From: Glandiceps talaboti
Taxonomy: Eukaryota; Hemichordata; Enteropneusta; Spengelidae
Length of the DNA: 32,500 bases
Assembly (NCBI RefSeq): GCF_964340395.1
Contig: NC_135552.1
Span: 5,037,201 to 5,069,700 of the forward strand
Reading direction: 5' to 3'
This document shows, in pieces, positions 9,701 to 20,480 of this stretch (the stretch's first letter is position 1; each line of letters starts with the position of its first letter). Below the pieces are notes generated by a model. It searched no databases, was not told the DNA's origin, and saw only the letters and a program-made list of their open reading frames with translations. The translations under genes and the position numbers were made by a program.

Positions 9701-11515
9701 CTCTTCTGACTGTACGCCTTGCTGGGCCTCTAATGTCAGCCCTGTTTGATTTTGTTTAGGAGTGGGTTTATCTTCATACATTTTGCATTTAAAGGGTTGA
9801 CCCTTCCATAGTTGGTCTGGTCTCTTTTCAGATGTCTGAATTGTTCTTGCTGTGACCACGGCATTGGGTACACTATTCAATATGTCCACACTTCTATGGA
9901 TGAATGAGTATTTTCTAATATTTAGTCTTGTAAATTGTTTTTCAATTTTTGTACTGTGTCCTCTAGTGTCATGTCTTGTCTTGCGTAGTTTGATATGTCT
10001 TCTTAGGAGAGGTCTTTAAAGCCTGGTATTAACTTTGTAGCTCTGCGTTGTACATTTTCCACTTCTATTTCATGTTTCTTAAGAATTGGTGCCCATACTT
10101 GATTTGCATATTCAATACAGGGTCTCACGAGAGCTTTGTACAGTAGTAAAATGCCCCATGATGGAGTTGCCCTTGTTGACTTTGTTAGTGAGGTGCGTTG
10201 AAAAGGAAAGATTTTCGTCTATGAAGACTCCTTTATCTTTTTTCAACTGATGTACGTCTAAGTATGTGTTTATCTTTTCCCATAGTATAGTCTTTCCTGT
10301 CAATATTTGATTTCCCAACTCTCATGGACACACATTATCTGGGTGAAATTTTAAAAGTGAATGTTGGGTCCAAGTATGCAGATCTTCTTGTAAGCTACAA
10401 CAATCATCTTCTTTAAAAATACCTTTTAAAACTTCAGTGTCATCTGCAAACAGGAATATCTCCCAATTTGTCAAAACTTCTGGAAGTGAGTTGATGTACA
10501 TATCAAAAAAGAACTGGTCCCAATACTGTTTCTTGTGGTATACCACTAATTACATCATGCCAAGGAGAATGTTTCCCATTAACAATTACTCTTTGTTTTC
10601 TGTTCAGAAGAAACTGTTTTATCCATGCTAACACTGGGTAGCACACTCCATATTGTTGTAATACCTGCAGTAGTCTCCCATTTGGTACCTTGTCAAATGC
10701 CTTCATAAAATCACAATAAATGACATCAATACAGCCACCCATATCAAGGCTTTCTGTCCATTTATCAAGTACTTGAATTAACTGTAGAACAGTAGAGCGG
10801 CCTTTTACAAAGCCAAATTGTTTTTCATTGAGTAGTCTGTTCTCTTTAAGGTAATCAACTAGACAATCCCGTATCATATAAAGGGTTCCATAAGTTTACA
10901 CACTATGCTGGTGAGACTGACTGGTCTGCAGTTACTTGCAATACTTCTACTTCCTTTTTTATGAAGTGCAGTTATATTGGCCTTCTTCCAATCTTCTGGT
11001 ATGGCTTGAAGTCTGATTGATGCCTTAAATATGAGCTTTAATGGTTTGCACAGTATTTCCCTTGCCTCTGCTAGACCTCGTGGGTGTATCTCTTCTGGTC
11101 CGGGCGATTTTAAAATATTAATCTTTTCAAGTAGTTTCATCACATCTGCTTCAGTAACGTCAAAAGCCATTACTGAAGTGGGTTCGGTGAACTTCGGTAG
11201 AGTCCAAATACCAGCTGGTTCTCTAGTAAATACCGTCGAGAAATAATCTGCCAGCACCTCAGCTTTCTCATCATCGTCAGAAGTCAAATATTTGCCTTTC
11301 TCATCACCACTTTTGGATAGGTGTGGTATTCCACTTTTGACTTTTGTTTTACTACTGACGTAGTTGCAGAAATTCTTAGGGTTTTGTCCAACTTGTTTAG
11401 CTAAACTGCTCTCATATGTTTTGACTGCTTTCCTGGTCATTCTTCCCGTCTGGTTTCTTAGTTTACAGTCGTGAGTAGTATATAAAATGGGGGTACGAGA
11501 CCAGTGAAACGACAT
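9692..11515 (-). pseudogene. LINE (CR1/L2/jockey-like) reverse transcriptase, frameshifted
   Basis: The minus-strand remnant reads, in order: a pre-RT linker (11515-11250, KNFCNYVSSKTKVKSG), RT motifs including SPGPEEIHPRGL and KKANITALHKKGS (to about 10880), FGFVKGRSTVLQL and VIYCDFMKAFDKV (10870-10700), GIPQETVLGPVLF (about 10540), the catalytic box as FADD (10439-10450), LGVFIDENL-type sequence (about 10210), and the C-terminal RGHSTKI...LNIRKYSF...LNSVPNAVV region, ending at the TGA at 9692. Frameshifts lie near 10875, 10505 (a T run), 10320 and 10110, so the copy is dead. It would have copied its own RNA at a nicked target. The endonuclease part is missing here; a matching fragment sits at 15115-15600, on the other side of the polymerase remnant. 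Confidence 0.88.
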
Positions 11516-11816
11516 ACCCCTAAATTAAGCATTTTAACTTTTAAAAAATGGTCTAATCTATATTAAATTTTAGTACATACAAAACATGGCCTTGTTGTTT
11601 ACTAGTTAAGAATATCTGGAACGACAGTGAGGCCTCTGCCTTAGAGGACAGTGAACAAATTTATTACTACTCCCGGTCATTGTTTAAATAGGCACATCAT
11701 CGGAGGGTTCAAAGGTCAATACATTTACATATCAATAGATGACCTTTAAGTCAACCACTTGAACTGAGGCAAAAAATTAGATTAATGTAAAATTACATTA
11801 TCACATTATTTGTTTT
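11516..11816. other. Junction DNA between LINE and polymerase remnants
   Basis: About 300 bp of A/T-rich non-coding DNA with a short palindromic patch (GAGGCCTCTGCCTTAGAGG, near 11630). It does not resemble either neighbour's coding sequence. It may be LINE sequence, Polinton terminal sequence or filler. Confidence 0.4.
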
Positions 11817-14800
11817 CTAGTTCTTATTCTTTATTCTTATGTCTTTTTTTGGAATAGGAATAAGACATGTGGAAGCGGACTCTGTTATGTAAGAGTACAT
11901 TTTACTTCGAAGCCCAATACACTCAGTGATTGGTACACCCGCACACTCATCTTTAAATTTACCAATTACTTTTTTGTTATAATCAAAGTAATATGGACTT
12001 TTTGGTGAGTAGGCACTATTGTCAAAAAGGTCTTTGTCTTTGTAGAAATCTTTATAAGAGTCATTGGCTTGAATTTCATACATTAATGAGTCTGTATCTG
12101 TAAATAACAATTTAGCTCATGGTCCATACTTTTCTTTTATATAGTTGTAATAAAAGTCATACATTAAAGTTTTAGACAGATCAAGAATGCTCATCCCAAC
12201 ATATAAGGGCTGGTTTAGGGTTAATCGTTCTTTTTTGTTTTCCACCGCTACTAGACCTTCGGTTATAATTCTTTGCATTACAAATGTTGGTTTGTTACTA
12301 ATTTCTTGATGTCTTTTTCTGTTGTACATAATTTTTTACTACGGTGTTTACGTACATTCATCATAGTACGTCCAAAGACAGAGTTATTCATTAGTTTGAA
12401 GAAATCTTTTTCGAATGCATTTCTTGCTTTCTTTCTTTTTTCTGTGTTAAATAAGATACTGTGACATCCATTTTGATTGATTGAACTCAATGGTTCTGTG
12501 AATTTTAGTGATTTTTAAACCGAGTGATAAATATTGTTTTAAGTTTTGAACATGAGTATATAATTCTTTTTTGGTCTCAGAGTTGTGGTTAATTTCTCTA
12601 TATTTCCACATTTGATATTAAAGCGGTCGCATATGTTTTTATTATGCGGGGATAACATGTCTTCAGTATTACATAGTCTCTCAGGTGCTAAAGGATAGTC
12701 ATTGTGGAGATCATGCAACTCATTAGGATACTCAAGATCAACTTCAAGGATTAATCCATGGTCACTCTCGTTGGTGTACTTATTTATGTTGAGCGAATCT
12801 AGGTCAACCCATTTAAATCCATGTGTTGGTAAAGATTGAGTCATTGCCCAACCATAGAGATTATTAGCATCTAAATACATGATATACTTCGTTTCCTGAG
12901 TTGGATCATAGTCTTTCATGTATGGTTTGTTTGCCTTTGCATGATCAGTAGATATATAAGAGATACCTCCACGGAGACCTCTTTCTATGAAGAGATGCAT
13001 ATCTGTATCCGTTATTAATTAGAGATTATTTTTAGTCATTTTTAGGCATGCATCCCAGGATAACCCAGGAGCACTGAAATAATGACAGGGATCGAGGTTA
13101 TAGTATACATTACATGTCTTTCGGAAATTTTCAAATACATCAGTTAATAAAAGTACATCGGTTTTAAGGTATAGATCATGATAATCACCCATCATTTGCA
13201 TATCGAAATGCTCATAGTCTTCAGCGGTTATACCAGCGTCATTTAGAATGGAATATAATTTTTCCTTTAGTGGAAGACTAACACCATTGAATTTTTCAGT
13301 GGAATCCGTATAGTCATAAGGGTATATACCCTTCCTTGTTAGTAGTTTCAGGCTGTCAGGAAATTCATGTTTTGTGCATTTGAAATCACTTGTGTTACTT
13401 TACTAGTTTTTCTAATGAAGCATTTAGGAAATTTAAGCTATCTACGAAAACTAAGTGGGTACCAACCATTATAGACATGAACTTTTCCATAGAATGTGGG
13501 ATAATATCAATTTTTTCCTTAAAATATTCAAGGGTTTGAACGATGAAATGACTGTCATACCCTTTTAAATTGTGGAATACGACAGGTATTTTTTTCGTTA
13601 CTTGAAAATTGATATTACATGTTTTATGCACTGAACCACATTATAGCAATGGTCGCGAACTCGTATGTCATCTTCTTCGTATAATGTTAACAAATATGAC
13701 ATTCTGTTGCGTTTTGGAAACATATTTCATCGTTTTTACTCATACACAAAGGTTTGTTAAAATGTTGCTGTTTTATATCATTGCAATAGTCAACTTCTGA
13801 TAGCATCATTTCCATAATTATTTTGGATGCAACTGGTCCTCTATAAATAACACTTTATGTGTCATCATAAAAACAACCACATACTTCATGCTTTTGGTAA
13901 TGGTGTGTGTATATTGTGTTTACATTAGGGTGGCAGGTATTCACTTTTTGAGTTATAGATTCAAAATCTGCATAAATAACAAATGGAGCATTTAATTGTT
14001 TTGTTCTTTTCAGTTGGCATTCCTATAGCTTGTGTTCCATTTATTTCAAAACAAATAGGAATGTGTTGCTCTAAAATCTCTACAGTTGAAAAGTGTTGTA
14101 AACAATATCTACAGAAATGCTTTCTTCCTTTATGGTTTGTTATACTGTACATGAATTCATTAAAGTCTTTAATCCAGACATAATGACTTTTATCACCATG
14201 AGTTATTAGTAGTAAGTCAAGGTGATCTTCATAAGTTTGTTTACTAACATAAATTGGATATGCTTTTTTACTTTTATAACCACATACAGAAATAGATATA
14301 TTGTTTTGTTTTTCAATCTTTGGAGTTTGTTTCATTATAAAGGAATATTATTCCTTTATAATCTACACCGTTGATGTGTTGACTGTATAAAGATGGTCTA
14401 GTTTTATGAATTCCGACTGGAAACTTATATGCCAAGTGACACCATCTAAAACATTCATTATCATTGTTTTGTATATTAATGAGGCCTTTCTTTGACTTTT
14501 GTAATTTTTTCGGTAATTTAATATATGAGTTACCTTGTAGAGGGTCGTATCTTGCAATATTTACATAAAAATTAAGAAGTGTTTTTATTTGCCAACCAGA
14601 TCCTTCACGTAACCATTTGGTAATGTGTTCAATAATTTTTTCAAAACTTGCATTCACTTGTTCCTCTATTTGTTCAGTATTTATAATTTGTAATGGACTA
14701 CTATTAAAATAACCATCACTTGTTATCTCCTCCATATCTTTACCACTTTTAACAAATTTTATCTTCAGGGTTAACATCGCTTTTATTCCACCTGTATCTT

Positions 14801-15118
14801 GTAAACTTTGTTCTAAGATTTCCTTTATTAACGATTTATTTTCAGTTAATTGTGTTTGAGGTTCGATCTCAGTTATATCAATTTTATATAATTTCACATA
14901 TCCTTTAAAAGCTCTCTTGAGTTCGTGGTATCTGGATGGCATAAAAACACCACCTACATGCCGGTAGCCTCTGTTGATAAGAGTTTGATATGTATCATTA
15001 CATATTTTAACCATATGTTTGGTGATAGGATTCATGATGTATTCTTCTGTTAATGGTCGAGGAAGATTATCAGGCACCAACCAATCCAAAATATTCTCTT
15101 CCCTCAAAATGATAAAGT
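11817..15118 (-). pseudogene. Polinton/Maverick-type protein-primed DNA polymerase B, degenerate
   Basis: Consecutive minus-strand pieces add up to most of a family-B (type 2, organellar/viral) polymerase: an N-terminal region (15107-14313), a Cys/His zinc-like segment HFCRYCLQHF (about 14100), exonuclease motif I as YADFES (about 13975), FHNLKGYDSHF (about 13560), exonuclease III-like YLKTDVLLLTDVF (about 13160), polymerase motif A LDANNLYGWAM (about 12860), motif [11 protein letters not shown] (about 12370), and motif C FTDTDSL (about 12100). Frame changes or stops occur near 14325, 13815, 13700, 13625, 13400, 13010, 12510, 12310 and 12112. The C-terminus is cut off at 11817. Such polymerases replicate Polinton-type transposons. 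No integrase, ATPase, protease or capsid gene is visible, so this is an isolated fragment. Confidence 0.85.
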
Positions 15119-15600
15119 ATTTCCTTTCTCAAGAGTTTCACTTCTAATATCAGTACCTCGTTAATATCAATATTTACAATTGTATGTACATCGATGACCG
15201 AAATATCTAGGTCCTTATTTACATAGATGATCATACCTCTGCCAACATTCCCAGGGATATTTATTTGCTCACATTCATAACAATGAATACCGTATGTAGC
15301 TAAATTAACATCCATTACACTTCTCCTTGGCCTATCCTCAGAAATAGCAATAATATCTGGTTTGATGTCAGAGGAGTTAATTTTGGCTTTCAGTTCGATG
15401 ACTTTGGCTGACGTGAGAACATCGGTGTTGGTTGACCAAATCATTAAATTACTATTTCTTCCTGCTTTTTTATCCACACTACTTTTCTGTTCCATGGTTC
15501 GCCTCGAACTGTATAGAACACTTGAGGGTCCAAGTTTTCCTGATTCTTCTGATATAGATACAATCTCAGTTCCCTGCCCCCCCCCCCCCCCCACACACAC
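15115..15600 (-). pseudogene. LINE apurinic-type endonuclease domain, 5' fragment
   Basis: The minus-strand frame shows the N-terminal half of the endonuclease domain found at the start of LINE ORF2. NLMIWSTNTDVLTSAKVIEL begins the domain, PDIIAISEDRPRRS carries the catalytic Glu region, and GRGMIIYVNKDL follows, with the domain stopping at about VLILEVKLL. There it is joined abruptly to polymerase B sequence. It matches the type of LINE whose RT is at 9692-11515, same strand. The parsimonious reading is one LINE split by insertion and loss of the middle (rest of the endonuclease and linker, about 250 residues). Two separate fragments are also possible. The 5' end lies in a C16 run and CA repeat at 15577-15604. 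Confidence 0.75.
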
Positions 15601-15604
15601 ACAC
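15577..15604. repeat. C16 homopolymer and short (CA)n
   Basis: A run of 16 C at 15577-15592 is followed directly by ACACACACACAC. It sits at the 5' edge of the LINE endonuclease fragment. Confidence 0.9.
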
Positions 15605-15649
15605 AGACGGACATCCCCCTTTTAATACCTCCCGCACCCTTACGGGAGA

Positions 15650-16240
15650 TAAAAATGAATCATTTGCAAATGAGTCATCAAAACAAAGCTACATTACTAA
15701 GCTTTTAGTTATGTATGAAGTATGTACCAAATCATATTGAATTTGAAGTATGTATTTTGAAAATATAACCTAATTACTGAAAATAACTAATTATGCAAAT
15801 GAGTCATTGAAACTAAAAGCTACATCATGAAGCTTTCCAGAAAATGTGCGATTAGTTAAGCTTTTGAGGACATGCACCCTTCAAATCAGTCTTTTAAAAC
15901 TACAAGTTATATTATCAAACTTTATATGACACATGTCCTTTGTATCAATGTATGCACCAAAATATTGAATTTGATATAGCCTAATTACCGAGAACCAACA
16001 TTATTATTCATGGGATTTTTACCAAACTATAATCATTCTATAAATCACTCTAAAAAAACAAGTGCACCAAATTTCATTTGAATTGAGCCAGTTGTGTTTT
16101 GGCAAACGATGATAATGACAGACATACAGACAGACAGACAGACAGACTGACAGACAGACAGAACAAACACAGACAGACCGACAGATAGACAGACACACAC
16201 ACACACAACACACACACACACACAGAAATAATGAGCATAA
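15650..16240. repeat. Degenerate dispersed repeat with a (CAGA)n tail
   Basis: Two or three loosely related segments share GCAAATGAGTCAT, AAAGCTACAT, AAGCTTT and a GTATGTACCAAA or TATGCACCAAA phrase (near 15668, 15797 and 15950). They lead into AAATTTCATTTGAATTGAGCC and GTTTTGGCAAACGATGATAATGACAG. A (CAGA)n/(CA)n tract of about 100 bp follows (16118-16223). An A/T-rich body ending in a CAGA-type tail is typical of short retroelement copies in marine invertebrates. I cannot name the family. Confidence 0.55.
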
Positions 16241-16319
16241 TTATGGCATTGATTTAGCGAAAGACTAGCTAGATACATTGAGATGCACAGCATCTATTTA
16301 TTTAAAATTTCCCAGTGTT

Positions 16320-16716
16320 TTAAAACCGTTCACCAGCTGCAACTAAATTTTTTTTTTAATGTGTGTTAGATACAACGACAGATATTGTACATTGATCATC
16401 CAATCGCAAAATCAGTGTTATCACCAAGAAAGAAACTTAAGACACAGACATTTACAATATTGCACAGTACATGTGCTTTGAGATATTTTAAATGCTTCTC
16501 ATCACCTATGTCCAATTTGTTTTCGCAACTATAAATTATGTGACGGGTAGTTATTAGCAAGCGTAACAAAAATGAATAAAAAAGAAACCACGTGTCTTAT
16601 TCTAGAAGACGAGAAAAACTGAACTTTTCTTGTACTTTTACACGGATAGTAACACGTCTTACTATTCCTATGTATGTCATCAAATTGCTTAGAAGTAACT
16701 GGACAATTTTTCATCA
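16320..16716. other. Non-coding stretch, nothing recognised
   Basis: A/T-rich sequence between the CAGA-tailed repeat and the second MITE copy. No supportable gene or repeat on either strand. Confidence 0.45.
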
Positions 16717-17010
16717 GGCCTACTAAAAAAATTGTTTGGGTCCGGTTACCCAACCCCATCTAGTTTTTCACGTCAACCCTAAACATGTTTTACGTATTCG
16801 AGAGAAAAAATAATAATCGCGAAAATTGTGAAGTCTCGCAAGAAGTAGTGGATGCGGAAACTGCCATCAACTTAAAAAGACGATATAAAATTGTTCTTTC
16901 AAACTGTAATGGATGTACATCCAAGAAGAAACCAATAACACAGAGACCATATGGAAAACAATGGAAAACATAACTACCTGAACTAGACACTCACATATGA
17001 AGAAAAAATA
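16717..17010 (+). mobile_element. Second copy of the Harbinger-like MITE, opposite orientation, right end lost
   Basis: Starts GGCCTACTAAAAAAATTG, continues TTTGGGTCCGGTTACCCAAC, and follows the reverse complement of 1852-2254 through AACCAATAACACAGAGACC and CTACCTGAACTAGACACTCA. It then diverges near 17010, so the other TIR is missing. An open frame (16785-16973) contains CNGCTSKKKPITQRPYG. A frameshifted equivalent (CNGCTFDGKKPITQRPYG) exists in the first copy, but the DNA around it is conserved too, so coding is not proven. Confidence 0.7.
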
Positions 17011-18072
17011 ATAAAACAAATAAAATGTCCTGGTGATTCGATATGGATGTGTTTCTTTTGTATTATATGTTAACTATACTTTATATTACCTTTTTTGAAT
17101 TCGATACTGGATGTTGTGTCTTGTTTCAGTTTTATTTGTCTATTTTCCTATCCTGATAGTAGCAATTTGTAAACTTTGGTATGAGTGAAAGTTTTGGTGG
17201 TTTACATGGCCATAAGTAGACTATGGTCAGAATGGTGTCTGAAATAAAGTAATAATTATTTTGTATATTAATAACTATGTTGTATGTAGTTATTACTTTA
17301 AGACAGTTAGCTACGAAGTTGATGACTATGTCCAGTAGCCTTGGAAATCATTTGGAATATAGTGTACTTTAGTGTATCTTGTCACCACGTCCTCCCACCC
17401 GATCCGATAAGAATGGAACGCCCTCTAATTTGACCCTTCAGATTATGCCTCGATGTTTTAAAGTATCAACATACAATAAGATAATAATCAAAACCATGGC
17501 ACGACTGGTGTTTCATTGATTGCAATAATAAAATGTCATTTTTTCAAGAAGGGTCCAGCTCAGCCTAATGTTGGATCAGAGTGCGAGCTAATTGAGGACT
17601 GAGATGAGAGCCAATATGAGAGCTTAAGTTTATTTTTAAATGTTTCTGTTTTTCAAATCTGGACTGACCTTTTATTTACTTATTTAATTTAATTTTTCCA
17701 ACGCGGCATTTATTGGAAGAATCTGTTACTTCACATAACTTTTTTATACAAGGATAACAGGACGCACAAATAGGTCAAGTTGCCTTGGGCAAGTTTAAGA
17801 ATTCTTTAACATACGTTTGTGTTTAGTTTGACGGTATTCAATCCAAACAGAAGCACTGCAAAGTTGATGACACCTATGCTGAAACCAAATGTACTGTAAC
17901 AAAAGAGCAAATCTGACATGGGAAAATAGTACTGAACTTTAATCATTAAATAGTCTACCACATATTTCGTCTAATGTTATATCAGTATATTTATTTTCCG
18001 CTCCATTCTTTTTGTTTGTTTTGACGTTGTAGATACATATTTTATATACAAAATATATGTTGTCGATTCTTT
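17010..18072. other. Non-coding stretch, nothing recognised
   Basis: About 1 kb of A/T-rich DNA. No long open frame, splice-bounded exon or recognisable repeat could be supported. Confidence 0.45.
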
Positions 18073-18135
18073 GGCGTTAAAAATATTGTGTGGCTCAGAA
18101 TACATTCAATTTTAGAATAGGTGGGGTAAATATTT
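18073..18135 (-). mobile_element. Fragment of the same MITE family (one end only)
   Basis: GGCGTTAAAAATATTGTGTG, then ATTCAATTTTAGAATAGG and TGGGGTA, align with 1852-1910 in the same orientation. Only about 60 bp are left, and the rest of the element is absent. Confidence 0.6.
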
Positions 18136-18919
18136 TTTCATTCAGTTGACATAAACAAAGATAAAATCATAGACACTGAAACTAGGCACTACACCCAGGC
18201 TCTTAAACCATCATAACACAGAGACGGAGGGCGATACCAACTTCCAGACACCTATGACCCCATGGTAGGGTCACGTGTCACGAATAGCGAGTCAATCTGT
18301 TGACAAAGACTGAAGTGTGCAGTCGAAAATTTCTTTAAGTTTGTCTTTAGAACAAAGTGAAATTCGATACTATGGTTTACCAACACAGCTGAATTTCTAT
18401 GTGAAGGTAAACTATAGTTCTCTAAAAGCAATATCAATGCCTGCAGCTAGAGTCAAATTATATCTTTACTTTTTTGCCTTCATTTCAAGCTGTGCTAATT
18501 GTAGGAAATATCTCTTACTCATTTCGTCAATCGATATTTAATTCTCTGTCCTCTACATTTTAAATAATTGAACCTGCAATGTAAAAACTGTTGTTAAACC
18601 TCAAACCCAGGAGTTAACATACCACTGTTAAGTCATTATTTCATTATCACCAATTATACGTGTATATCCAAAGAAAACGGCGTCTGAGAAGTTGAAAGGG
18701 AAATATTATTCCCGTGTTCTATTTAGTCAGTTGCTATTAACAAATATACTGAGATAACTACTTTTATGAATTTGCTGTTTTTGATAATTATCGGCATGGT
18801 GCATTAGTTTTGATGATTATTAACAATGATTAGAGCTTGAATACAATCTTGTTCGGAGTGTGAAATCGCAGACCATTACTTTCTATACTGTTCTCGGAAA
18901 AACCCTGACAACAAGCATT

Positions 18920-20195
18920 TTAGTTCTTATGAGCATTTCCAGCCAAGAAGATGTTCTTTTGCCTCTTGAATATATCTACTGCTTTTTGGTAGATCATGAC
19001 GTCAAAATATAGTGCTTCACGCACCCTCACATCTCTGAGAAGTTTCCGTCGCTGTTTTTCTCTCATTTTGACAATTTCTACCGCCTTCACCCTAGGAGCA
19101 CCATGACTTCCACATAGTTGACCAAACGGAAACCCATAAGCCCGTTCCAACATTTCCAGCGACAAGTCGTATTCAGCCGTCATTCCCATCACCATAAACC
19201 AATCTTCGAGATGGTCAGTGACGTAAGATAGAAGTTCATGTTGAGAAGATTTATCCAAATGGTACTCAATATACGCCTTGTGCTTATACCAACAAGGAAG
19301 ACGTGTGGAATAGAAATCTATGGAATCACGTTTTCCAATTAATTGAATTTCTTCACTGTAAGCCGATAGGCCACATATTTCAACATTGTATAACAATTGA
19401 GCAAACAAATGACTGCCAGTGTAAACGGCGAAATCTTCGATCGAAATATTTTGGACATTCCACAATATACATATAATATCATGAGGATTACGGATACAGT
19501 AATTGTAAGCAGATACCATTCGATCATATGGATCTCGCAAAATGGTAAAATAAGAGCATAATCCATTGTTTATTTCAGCATCACATATGCCAAACGCTGC
19601 GTCTCCGAAATACCACAACGTAGCATTTGGGTTGTAGTCAAGATTAGCATTTACTTTGTAGAATCGTTGAATACTGGAGTCGGCGATCAGTTGAGATGTA
19701 TCGATAGAAATATTTGTAGCTACTTTTAACATGCACAGTCGCATTGTCATACCCCCACTCTTTTGGTGATGCAGATATGAAATAATTACATTTTCGTTGC
19801 TTAGAATAAGTCTTTCTTCGAGTGATAATTTAGTGTAGTAGTTAGGGATGTAATTTTCACGAGGCACCACAGGATAATCACAATTCGGCACATCACTTTC
19901 CTGGTGTTTGTTGTCGGACATACTTACAGTCTTCATTGGATGAACAATTGGAGAGACATTGCTGTAAAATAGGAGAAATAGAAGAACATGATGCAGCTAA
20001 AAATGTAGTTGTTTTCAGAATATGGAAGACTTTTAGTGCATTGTGAAATGTCAAATACATAGTATACCTAAAAGATGTTACAGAAAAAACATTATTTTGA
20101 CAAACGATTGTATGACACGAGCGAGACAGGTCGGACAGAACAAAAATCTGTTTCATTTTGGCAGATTTACCATATTGTATTTGTAGTGATAAAAT

Positions 20196-20248
<53 letters not shown>

Positions 20249-20390
20249 CTCGGTGAGTATCAATCTGCTAAGACAGTGCTCTATACCGCAGTGGCAGAGC
20301 GTAATAGTTTACTGAAGACAGAGTTGTCTGATGATCGCACAATGCGTGAAACTCCGAGTTACAACCAAGAAAGAGTTCCAGTACTACCAA

Positions 20391-20480
<90 letters not shown>

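Noticed and set aside
11817-15118. Possible complete Polinton or integrated virus genome
   Set aside because: Only polymerase B is seen; no integrase, packaging ATPase, protease or capsid frames and no terminal inverted repeats flank it.
15070-15600. Single gene fusing the LINE endonuclease to the polymerase B frame
   Set aside because: The endonuclease domain is cut in half at the join and both parts are in decayed elements, so a nested insertion or deletion explains it better.
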